Assembly (NCBI RefSeq): GCF_040712315.1
Contig: NC_134017.1
Span: 4,246,001 to 4,310,000 of the forward strand
Length of the DNA stretch: 64,000 bases
Source: Castanea sativa
Taxonomy: Eukaryota > Streptophyta > Magnoliopsida > Fagales > Fagaceae
Direction: 5' to 3'
Shown: positions 54,975 to 64,000 of the stretch, one piece after another
Layout of the letters: each line of letters opens with the position of its first letter
Position numbering within the stretch: position 1 is the first letter of the stretch
Notes under the pieces: model-generated
Seen by the model: the letters and a program-made list of their open reading frames with translations, nothing else
Told to the model about the DNA's origin: nothing
Databases searched by the model: none
Translations under genes and position numbers: made by a program

Positions 54975-56016
54975 TGTAAAAGCTCAAACAGTGTGAAAAC
55001 ACTATTGCTTGTTTAGACCCTTAAATTAAAACTTATGACTAGATTTCTTTTACCCTACTTAACTAAGTGCAAATTAAGAGTAAGTGTAATGCAATGAAAC
55101 TGGAACAACTGTCTAAGGCATACGCAAAAGCTATAAACAATAAAAGTAAAGCTTAAAGAGTATAGGAAGAGAGATGCAAACTCAAGATAACACCAAGACG
55201 TGTTATCGAGGAGGAAACCGAAGTACTCGGTGAAAAACCTCTCCGCGCCCTCCAAGTCGAATCAATCCATTAGTGAAAAAGGTTGGAGTACAAGTATATC
55301 AAAAAGACCATCCAAGCCTAATATACCCAATATACTTGAACCCTCCAAGTTCCACCTACCAACGGACTTCATCAAGCCATGTCTTCACTAGTTATTCGAA
55401 TCCCAAAATTAGCTCCAAATTTCATCCGCCAATCAATGGCTTCTTCCAATACTTCTCACACACACCAAAACTTCTCTCAACATTCAAATTGGGTGAGGTA
55501 AGTATTTGGATTAAGAACCTCTCAAGGATTTGTAACTGGAGAAGTAGGAGTAGAGGAAAACTAAGAGAAATTGTGTAGATGATTGTGGGTTTACAATATC
55601 TAACTATTAAGTGTTTTGCTAGGGTTTTCTCTCTAAAAGTCTCTTTACAATTTCGTGGGTAATGTGGGCTTATATAGTGTTGGAAAAGAAATGAGAAAAA
55701 TACACTTTAAAAAGTTTCAAGCAAAGATTTTCGCAAGTCGTTAGCAAGTTGGGCAAGTCGCAAAGTGATTTACGAAATACAGCGTAGCCTAAGTCCTTTT
55801 AGCTTCTAGCATGTGCCTTTCACGTGGCCTTTCGCAGGTCGTCCACTCATGAGCAAGTTGCGAACTTCACTATCTTCATAATTCTTCACCAAACTCTCAC
55901 ACTCAACCCTTACATTAAATCCCACAAACATACCGAGATACAATTAAACAAAATACAATCAAATTTGATACGAAATTAAAGCCAACAAAAACATTGTTGT
56001 AAATCACAACTTTACA
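54975..56016 (-). mobile_element. Solo LTR (copy B)
   Basis: 1042 bp, TGTAAAAGCTC to AACTTTACA, same site and length as the copy A solo LTR. Confidence 0.78.
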
Positions 56017-56164
56017 CTACGTATTTTGGCAACCTTGACTAAATGGTGATGCCAAAACTGTCAATGGTTTGCAAAGACTATGCTATAAAATGTTGTGGAA
56101 CTCAAGACTTATTTTGCTAATTGTTTTTTTTTTTTTTATTGTTATTACTTAAAAGAGAGAGTAA

Positions 56165-56558
56165 GGGTCCGTTTGGATAGGATTTATTGCTGAAAACTGA
56201 AAACACTGTAGCAAAATAATTTTTTAATGTGTGAATAGTATTGTGGGTCCCATTTTTAATATATTTTTTTTCTGAATAAAGTGTTTGTGGGTCCCATAAA
56301 CAGTACATGAACAGTATTGAACAATAATATACAGTGCCATTTGTCGGTTAAAAGCTAAAAATCTTGGGAAAAAAAAAAGTGAAAAGGAGCTGAAAATGGT
56401 TGAAAAGTCAACATATGCGGCTACTGTTCATGCTACAGTAGCATGAACAGTAGCATCTGTCCCTGATGCGTGCAGCAACAAAGAAGAAAAAAAAAAAAAA
56501 GGGAAGAAAACATGAAAACGCTAGACGCAACAAATTTAATCCGTATCCAAACGGATAC
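56165..56558. mobile_element. Harbinger/Tourist-type MITE, only in copy B
   Basis: 394 bp. Ends GGGTCCGTTTGGATA and, reverse-complemented, GTATCCGTTTGGATA. TAA duplicated at 56162-56164 and 56559-56561; copy A has a single TAA at 11824-11826 (GAGTAATATTG). It lies inside the RNase H relic. A 35-bp near-perfect palindrome sits at 56420-56454. Confidence 0.93.
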
Positions 56559-58221
56559 TAATATTGTAGCTCATGCTCTAGCTAAGTTATTTCTCCCTTT
56601 CCCTTGCATTCAAGTGTAATATTGACTTCCTCCCTTCCAATGTTTAAGAAGCTTGGGAGAGAGACATGTTGCTTGTATATTTTATTTCTTTGGCTGGTTA
56701 ATGAAATGGAATGTTTGTTTATCAAAATCAACGTGACATCTTTTAAAGCTGTTTTTCTTTTTAATTTTTAATTTTTTTGGTTGGAGGGGGGTGGGGTTCA
56801 TGTGGCAGTACAAATGTTATCAAATGTGAGTTCCCACATTATGTACTTAGATATTGTCTCAACAAAACTAAATAACTATAGTCATTGTAAATGTAGATTT
56901 TAAGTTTGATTTTTTTAAATCTTAATTAATAAACAAACGCAATTCAGAAAAAAAAATTAATAAACAAACCATTTTAGTTTAGTAATACTGTTGTTAAACA
57001 TAAATTGGAATTAGAATGATAATAATACAATTAATAAAATCAGAAGAAATTTTGTAAAATTTTTTCAATTCTTTATTATTATTATTACTAGCGTTTAACC
57101 CGCGCAATGCGCGGGGTCATTTTACTTATTAGAGGACAATAAAATACATTAAAATTCTTATAGGGCATGTATAATTTAACTGATTGTTAAAATAAACCAT
57201 CATCAAATTGTTAAACTTTAATTACGGAAACAATATTTTATAACAACTCTAAAAAAGCTGTATAGAACAACCTAACATAAAAATTATATACATAAAAAAT
57301 CAATAGACATATACAAATGTTATAATGAATTATAGAATCAATTTAAAATGTAAGATAAATATATATGGTACAAATAGATAAATATAAGGTTTGTCAAGCA
57401 AGATGAGGTTTGGGAAGAATAAAAAAAAGTCTATCTACATCTTCTGATAATGACGAAGACACAGCAAGGTATTAGTGTAATTTCTATCATTGATAAGGGT
57501 AATTTCTATCTTCACCTTCTAAGCATGATGAAAATGCAATCACCAACAACCAATTATGATATAGCACATCAAGGGAAATAATTAATAACTCTATCAAAGA
57601 ATAAAACATACATACAGAAATATAAACAAAAGAAAACATAACTCTAACTAAAGTGTTTTAACTTCTTTAGACAATGTAGCTCAAGCCACAACAAACCCTT
57701 ACATGTAAATTAATGGGGGAAAAAACCCAAAGACTATGACACTTCATAGCAAAGATTGAGTAATTATTAAAATGCAAAATAAATTGAATCGAAATTAAGT
57801 CAAATCATTTTTTTCACAGCAACTTTAGTATAGAAAATTATGTATAGCACATATACAGCATTGAAATAGTGAAAAGTAAAAACGGAGAAAGGGAAATATA
57901 CATTAAGTTTGAATTATATCACATCCCAGTAAAGAAAATTGTCAAAAAAAAAAGAAAAACACTTTCAAATGCTCCAAGTTCAATCAAACAAAACTATCAA
58001 TTTATATAAGCAAAAAAGCTAATATGGTAAATTCACCTTTTTGCTTAGAATCAAAACAAAACAACTAATTATGAAATTCAAAGGTTACTCCAAAAGAATA
58101 AGGCCTAAAGCCTCATCCTTGGACTTGCTCATAATACAACAATAAATATAATTAATAGAAATAAAGAAATGCACTTGTTCAAAAATAATAATTAATTAAA
58201 ATAAAAAAGAAGTTCTACTCA

Positions 58222-58398
58222 TCAAAATCTTTCAAATACTTTATTCCTTGCTTCATAACTTCCTATTTCATCTCTAAATCTTGTAGGTCCAAAGTTGTTA
58301 ACAACCATGCTTTTGAACATTGCATTTAATCTCATAATTTCTTCATCGGCTAAACATAAATTAAATATCCTTCTCACGCTTTCACCCAGTGAAAGATT
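58222..58398 (-). pseudogene. Exon-like fragment carried by the Helitron
   Basis: About 58 codons ending in TGA at 58224-58222: SLGESVRRIFNLCLADEEIM, then a basic/hydrophobic stretch to ARNKVFERF. Composition and helical pattern look like real coding sequence, against an AT-rich background. I do not recognise the parent gene. Helitrons commonly capture exons. Confidence 0.45.
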
Positions 58399-59614
58399 TT
58401 TAAATTTCTGTACTTTGAAAAATTAAATTGAAATCTTACAAACATGAGAATGTACTTAGCGACTCTAGTGGAAAAAACTTGAACAACATGACTAACCCTC
58501 CAAGATAGCAAAATATTATAACAAATTAAGATGCATCAAACATGAAAAGAGCAAGAAACTAAATGCATATGAATGCATAAATAAGAAAGGATAACGCGTT
58601 AAAATTTAAAACAACAATTCCATAGTGAAAGAGAAAAGGGTTCTTCAAATTGTTCATATTGTTAAACTCGTATCTCAAAGGAAACAACAATTTCTGAAAA
58701 TTTTATTGATTCTATTCTTTTAAAAAACAGGTGGAGCACATCAATAAACAAATATTTGAAATAAATATTGGGACTTCAAGCTCAAATATTTGACATCTAA
58801 AAATATTTGTCACGGTCTGTATTTCTCTGCACCTGTTGGTCTGCATTTTCTGCAATCTGCATACTTGTTGCTCTGAATTTCTCTGCGCGTACCTATTGGT
58901 CTGTACTTCTCTGCTATATTTAGCTTCTGGTTCTTTCTGTTTTCAGCTTCTTGTTTCCTCTGTATTTGGATTTCAGGGCTGTCTTATATGTATTTGTTTT
59001 CATCTGTTATCAATAAATAGGAACGAAAATCCAATTCAGATGCAAAGTCTGCAATCTTAGCCCTATTGATCAAATATGGCCAACCTCATTCTACATTACA
59101 AAGTGTGTGGGAAAAAAAAGTAATACAATCATTGTGATATGTGAACTATATGGGAAAAAAAATCTAATACGCAGAAGTATATACTGGAAAAACTTGATAA
59201 CAATGCTAGAAAAGAAACATGGGAAACGAAATTGTAAAGGGAAAAAATGTTTTAACAAAAAATTTAAAACAAAATAAATAAAATGAAAGCTTTAAAGTGT
59301 AGAGATATACTCAGAACAAATTGAACCCAATTATCCAAAAGGAAAACCAAATCCAACACAAATAACGGATATTAAAAACCATTCTTAACCCAAATTCCTT
59401 ATTCAAAACCAAATCTAAGCCAAAAAGCTCTATGCAATCCAATCCAGTCAAAATACCCCTGCCTAAATCAGATTTGACCCCAAATTAAAAATTAAAAATA
59501 AAAGTAAAAAACCAAAAAACAGAGACTATACTGGTGGAGGGAATGGGTTTGACGATGGCAGAGACCTGGACTGTTGCTTGACGCAGTTGGGGGCAGATTT
59601 CTCAGTTTTTTCTC

Positions 59615-59651
59615 TCTCTCTCTCCACTCTCTGTGCCTAATAGACTCATTC

Positions 59652-59686
<35 letters not shown>

Positions 59687-59688
59687 GC
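59615..59688. repeat. (CT)n microsatellites inside the Helitron
   Basis: Two CT-rich runs separated by about 30 bp (59608-59630 and 59651-59688). The open frame across them (RERERE) is an artefact. Confidence 0.9.
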
Positions 59689-61083
59689 AGATTGTAAACT
59701 TTGTTACAGAACAGCCCCAAAACCAATTCAATTCCTAATATCCAAAACAAAAACAAATACTCACTAAACAAATTCTAATTTTCTAACCCAAACACCTGAA
59801 TCAAAACCAAATCTAACCCAAATGACTAAATCCAACCAAATACCCAAACATAAATCATACCATCTCTGAGAAAATTATCTTTTTTTGATGAGTTAATCTC
59901 TGAGAAAATTATTCTCTACCATAACATACAAAGTAATCAATTTTGTACAAAGAACATCTTTCTTTCAGATTTAAGAATTTAAAACATGCAAAACCTAGAA
60001 AAACCCAACATCAAAAATAACAAAATCATGACTTCAAAGTATCTTTTAAATAAATATCGTCTAAAATCTTCAATGTATAAACAAATTTTTTTCAGATTTC
60101 AAAATCCCACAATTTCAATCCTCCTAGCAAATAACAGAACATGTAAGAGAGGTAAAGTTGGAGAATATTAGGAAAAAAAATTGGAACCTTTGCTTTGATG
60201 AAATTAGAGACTCCAGATTGAAGAAAGATTCCACTTCATCTCTGCAGAGAAAGAAATTGAATGTTTTACATCCAAAAGAGACGAATTTAAACAAACCCAT
60301 TACTAAAAATATCTAATAAAATAGTCACATATCAGAATTTCAAATTCCTTAACCCTAATTTCTGGAACCAAACCCAACTGTAATTGTAAAAGTTTGAAAC
60401 ATATAAGTATAACAGATCTAATTTGTGAGGAAAAAGTCAGAGAATGAATACTAACCCCGTCGGAGGCATTGTTAATAGGCAGAGTGATTGTGTTGTAAGG
60501 TATGACTTTTCATAGTTGAAATCTACACGTGTTATTGTTTAGTATAAACCCGAAATTGTAATTTTTGCATAGAAAAAAGAACCAACCCATCTATTTTTCA
60601 AAGAGTCAAAGAAGAACCCTAGAAAATTCGGCAGGAATTTTTCATTGAAAAACAGATATTCAGAAAAGAAACAGAGCAGAAGATCAAATCGTGATGGCCG
60701 GCCGCACGAACGTCCACTCGATCCCAATTTCTTTTTCCCCTTCTTCCCTTTCTCTGAGTCGAAGTATCGGTAGGTCATTTACTTTAGAGAGCGAAGATAT
60801 TAAACGTAATCTGATTAAAACAGACGGCTACGATTTTTTTTGCTGAAATGGTTTTTTTTCCCTTTTTTTTTAAACGGACTTTATTTTTAATGTAACCCTT
60901 CTTGCTTTTTAATTATCAGACGTGGCAGGGTTAAAAAACCAACCTTTGTACCGTACGAAAATCTTAAAAAAAAGTGTATACGTGTCTGAATTTTAAATAG
61001 GTAGTTATCCTATTTGTCAGCACGCCCTTAAATGTAGGAATTAATTTTCTCTCAGCTTTGTCTATTATATATATATATATAGA

Positions 61084-61903
61084 TTATTATTATTATTATT
61101 ATTATTATTATTTTTGTTTAATATTTTTGTGCATAAATATGGGTTACATGCTAGTATATATTTATATTATTGTAATGGTTACTTATTGCAACTTACACGA
61201 ATTGTTGATGGTATAATGCTTTATTATTTCTCTTGTATTTTTTTTAATTACTATTAATCTTATTAAATTTATAATTAGTTTAATTGTACCTTTATTTCAT
61301 TATATATTAAAGCATTTTTTAAGTTATATTTGTGTTATGACTTCTCAAACTTATTTAATAAATAATATATATATTTAAAATAATTTATTTCACCAAACGG
61401 CTCTACCAATGATCCACCAATTTAACTAATTACCTTAAGACTCAGCTTATGGACCAAGTCAACATACCGTATGAGTTTAATTACTGTACAATAGATTATC
61501 CCTTTATTATTTGTTTTAGTCATAAAATGGGTTTAATATATGGGGGGGGGGGGGGGGGGTATACCTATTTATTGTTGTGTTTGTGCAAGTTAATGTGATT
61601 GGACATATCATTTCTCATTTTCTATTGTGTAATATTAATGCACAATAGAACATGACCTATAAGAAACAAGTCAATAAAATTTTCAAGGAAAAAAAAAGGG
61701 AAAACTGTAAAAAGACTATATGGGGTTTGGGTCAATTGCAAACTAACTTGGCATGCTGTTAATTTTGTAGTATTGATTCCTAAGGTTAAGGATTTTCCCA
61801 ATTGATGTCAATCACGATAACTATAATCGAAGGAAAATTATTATATATTATTATGCACATATCATTTTTATATTCTAGTGTCACATACGCACAATGGTGA
61901 CCA
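61084..61903. other. AT-rich spacer (copy B); no gene
   Basis: Matches 12343-13135 of copy A. It contains an ATT array (61084-61111) and a G18 run (61542-61559) where copy A has only GGTGGGG. Confidence 0.7.
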
Positions 61904-62111
61904 TTTTTTTTTTTTTGAGTTTTTTAACCTACGACGTTCACTCTTGATTTTTTTTTTGTTGAGTTTTTTAACCTACGACATTCACTCTTGATGATAGTTC
62001 TTTATCATCAGATCAAGACACCAATCAGTTTTTGATGTAGGCATGGATTGAATCATAAACCTCTTATACAACCATTAAAAATTTTACCAATTGAGCTAAC
62101 TTGAATCCACA
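61904..62111 (-). mobile_element. tRNA-derived SINE (copy B, second) with duplicated tail
   Basis: Duplicate of 13136-13304. The body end TTTTTTAACCTACGAC(G/A)TTCACTCTTGA occurs twice in tandem (near 61918-61949 and 61966-61991), separated by a T-run, so this copy is about 40 bp longer. Confidence 0.78.
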
Positions 62112-62392
62112 ATTTTCGTTAATTATAGTAAACATAAATTCTAAAAAATTTGAGGGAAAAGCCAAAAGGCCGTTAAAAAAGCCAAAAGGCCGTTAAAGTA
62201 CAAACAGACTACAAGGGAAAAAAATAATAATAACTAATACTTGAACAGTGGCATATATCTTAATATTTACGTATGTGCTATGAGAAGCGTCGAAAATGCA
62301 TCCATAGTCAATAGTTATTCTGAGCATACAAAGAGAGTTTTCTTTATGCTTCCTTTTTCGTAATTTTTGCATAAAAAAACCATACAACTTAG
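62112..62392. other. 3' flank of DUF4220 copy B; no gene
   Basis: Carries a tandem pair of the word AAAAGCCAAAAGGCCGTTA (62156-62198), also present with one change in copy A (13363-13392). Confidence 0.55.
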
Positions 62393-64000
62393 TCACTGCA
62401 CAATCAACTTAACCTTTGCATAGCCCGTTGAAATTTGATACTGTTCAGTAAAACCAAAATGAGCCATAAGAAGCCAGACATGAGTGAATAGCTCTCCACC
62501 TCGTCTAAGCTGCTGAGCATGATTCTGCCATCCACAGTGACTTGCAGCATAAGATAGCATTTCCACCCAAACTTGTTCCACTAATTTCCATTTATTTTCT
62601 ATACGAGAATTGTTTTCCAGGAATTGCAAAGACTTAGCCAGCCTACAAGCATCAAATAGAACTGACTTGCTTCTATCCCCTTTCACATCTGATGGAGGAA
62701 TTTCAGTGTTCACTTCCTTTAAATTTAAGCAAGCTTGTGTTACATTCGTTATGGATTTTCTTTCCTTGAAAAATCCACGTGCCTCAGCACACGTGTCTCT
62801 AACTCTGGACTCCCCAATCCCATTGGGCAGCATGAAGGGACACATAACAAGAAGATGCATCATATAATCCGATAACAACTTGCTAGCTTTACAGTATGAG
62901 TCACATATAGATGAACATTTTTTTTCCTGATCCCAATAATAGCACAAATCTGTTGCAATGTGCCAAAGAAGAATGCTTTTATCAAATTCTTCCTTAACAC
63001 TTTGTTTAAGTAACTCAAGATTTTCGTCCTTGGTTTCATCAGATATATTCTCAATTTTTGCAATCACCTTGTCACCCCTATAAGCACAAAATTCATTGGC
63101 TTCACGCCCATCTGAATGATTAGCATCTATCCTGTTTTGAAACTCCTCAAAGATCAATATTTTCAATTCTGGAGGAACATCCACTGAATTATTGTACCGA
63201 TACTTGGCAGGATTGTCTTTGAGGCAGTACCTTATTAGGTTGTATTGTCCCATGGCATTAGACCACCTCTTGTTTCTAGACCGCAGAATCAACGAGATGA
63301 AATGATACAAGAGATCCACCCCAAAATTCTTATGCTTCCTCAGCCATACTATTGTCCAGTCTGAGCAAACTAGCACTACAAATGCATAAACCTCTAGCAA
63401 AATAGCTCCAACCAGTAGTATATAAGTAATAGATACATCCACCCTCGAGTAGATGTGCTTCTCGATCTTAAAGAAAGCCACAAATACAGCGACTGTGCAA
63501 GTAGAAGTGATCAAACGAAAAACAACGCCCTTAAAAGAATGAACCAGAACTGCCTTTGTATGGAGCACATCATACATGAATCCCAGCTCAACCTCAATCA
63601 ATTTGAAAGCTTCATCACAGGAACTTGTCTTGATGAAGTATTGACTCTTCTGGATATCATGAAAGCTTAGGATGAGATTTGCGGGTAGCTTTTTGAAAAT
63701 TTCAAAGAACATGTAGGCCGTATTTAGAATGCGTGCTTCTGGAATTCTGCTATCAGTTTCTACACCTTCATTGGAATAATTCTCCTCTTTCTGAGCATCC
63801 TGCTTTTTTTCTGAACAAACCTTGAACCCCTCCTGTTTCTTTGACTTATACTCCTCCATGAATCTGGCATAGTTGGGGCCAGGATCAGGAGGAGAAAGCA
63901 TGGAGTCTCTAAAATGCTCACTGCTCGCAGACATCAGAACCCAAGTCCTTTCTCCATACTTGATGATCCCAGCAAAAAATATTGGAATTGCCATGAAATA
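62393..64000 (-). CDS. DUF4220/DUF594 membrane protein, copy B, partial at the window edge
   Basis: The C-terminal 535 or so codons of the gene duplicated from 13588-15783; the N-terminal membrane segments lie off the window. The frame is open throughout. DUF594 is complete (WVEMLSYAASHCGW, HAQQLRRGGELFTHVWLLMAHFG). About seven residue changes separate it from copy A, including LLEVYAF for LLEFYAF and GESRV for GETRV. The low rate and absence of stops suggest constraint on both copies, or recent duplication. The function of this family is not established. Confidence 0.9.
   Translation of the reverse strand, partial: YFMAIPIFFAGIIKYGERTWVLMSASSEHFRDSMLSPPDPGPNYARFMEEYKSKKQEGFKVCSEKKQDAQKEENYSNEGVETDSRIPEARILNTAYMFFEIFKKLPANLILSFHDIQKSQYFIKTSSCDEAFKLIEVELGFMYDVLHTKAVLVHSFKGVVFRLITSTCTVAVFVAFFKIEKHIYSRVDVSITYILLVGAILLEVYAFVVLVCSDWTIVWLRKHKNFGVDLLYHFISLILRSRNKRWSNAMGQYNLIRYCLKDNPAKYRYNNSVDVPPELKILIFEEFQNRIDANHSDGREANEFCAYRGDKVIAKIENISDETKDENLELLKQSVKEEFDKSILLWHIATDLCYYWDQEKKCSSICDSYCKASKLLSDYMMHLLVMCPFMLPNGIGESRVRDTCAEARGFFKERKSITNVTQACLNLKEVNTEIPPSDVKGDRSKSVLFDACRLAKSLQFLENNSRIENKWKLVEQVWVEMLSYAASHCGWQNHAQQLRRGGELFTHVWLLMAHFGFTEQYQISTGYAKVKLIVQ

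Larger units (their letters stand above)
57088..61083 (-). mobile_element. Non-autonomous Helitron, 3996 bp, only in copy B
   Basis: On the minus strand it starts TCTATATATATATA...ATAGACAAAGC (61083 inward) and ends with the hairpin CCCGCGCATTGCGCGGG, then TTAAACG and CTAG (57088-57091). It lies between A and T of an ATT array with no duplication. Copy A has the uninterrupted array at about 12343-12362. No Rep or helicase frame is present. Carried sequence includes an exon-like piece at 58222-58398. Confidence 0.93.
44084..64000. repeat. Segmental duplication, copy B (runs off right window edge)
   Basis: Partner of 1-15195. It differs from copy A by one extra 93-bp coding repeat in the NB-LRR gene, a 394-bp MITE (56165-56558), a 3996-bp Helitron (57088-61083), about 200 bp of LINE 5' sequence that copy A lacks, and several small indels. 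The block also extends left of 44084 through the NB-LRR LRR region to at least 42974, where the copy A counterpart would lie outside the window. Confidence 0.95.

Noticed and set aside
57091..57115. GC-rich hairpin as a terminator or riboswitch
   Set aside because: It is the Helitron 3' hairpin, with CTAG and A|T target at the right distance.
59492..59731. Arg/Glu-repeat protein (RERERE)
   Set aside because: Translation of a CT microsatellite in the Helitron.
1..64000. CRISPR array, bacterial operon or phage genes
   Set aside because: No spaced direct repeats of CRISPR type; gene structure and repeats are those of a plant nucleus.

Overview
The window looks like nuclear DNA of a woody eudicot. 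Genes with plant introns, NB-LRR and DUF4220/DUF594 coding regions sit in AT-rich DNA crowded with plant retrotransposons, Helitrons, MITEs and a tRNA-derived SINE. Several repeat families (the gag-only LTR element, the LTR element with the plant transposon-protein domain, the L1-type LINE) resemble those I know from Fagaceae such as oak or beech. That placement is an inference.

Layout. Positions 1-15195 (copy A) and 44084-64000 (copy B) are two highly similar copies of one block in the same orientation. Each carries, in order: (i) an NB-LRR immune-receptor gene on the minus strand; (ii) an L1-type LINE on the minus strand with a hAT element nested in it; (iii) a tRNA-derived SINE; (iv) a split RNase H relic; (v) a short exon-like fragment; (vi) a solo LTR; (vii) a second SINE; (viii) a DUF4220/DUF594 membrane-protein gene on the minus strand. 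Copy A is cut by the left window edge inside the NB-LRR gene. Copy B is cut by the right edge inside the DUF4220 gene. Copy B also has two clean private insertions, a 394-bp Harbinger-type MITE and a 3996-bp Helitron, and copy A preserves both empty sites.

Between the copies (about 16-43 kb) I see no intact host gene. The region holds a gag-only LTR retrotransposon (18048-24557), a decayed LTR element with a plant transposon-protein ORF (24851-28623), a Harbinger-like element containing a tandem duplication and a small Helitron (30544-31846), a gypsy-like LTR/gag relic cut by a 200-N gap (34681-34880), an LTR fragment beyond the gap, two sister Mutator-type foldback MITEs (36914-37882), a SINE with a clear target duplication (38730-38966) and long AT-rich stretches.

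The gene of most interest is the NB-LRR. Its P-loop lies near residue 646, so it has an unusually long N-terminal part: a cysteine-rich start, one predicted membrane segment, coiled coils and an acidic 31-residue tandem repeat. Copy A has three repeats and copy B four, exactly 93 bp more. Copy B has an in-frame TAA inside the repeats (codon 424) and is probably a pseudogene or a truncated N-terminal protein. No functional link between the NB-LRR and the DUF4220 gene is known to me; they share only the duplicated block. Because the transposons are either shared by both copies or private to one, they order the events relative to the duplication.
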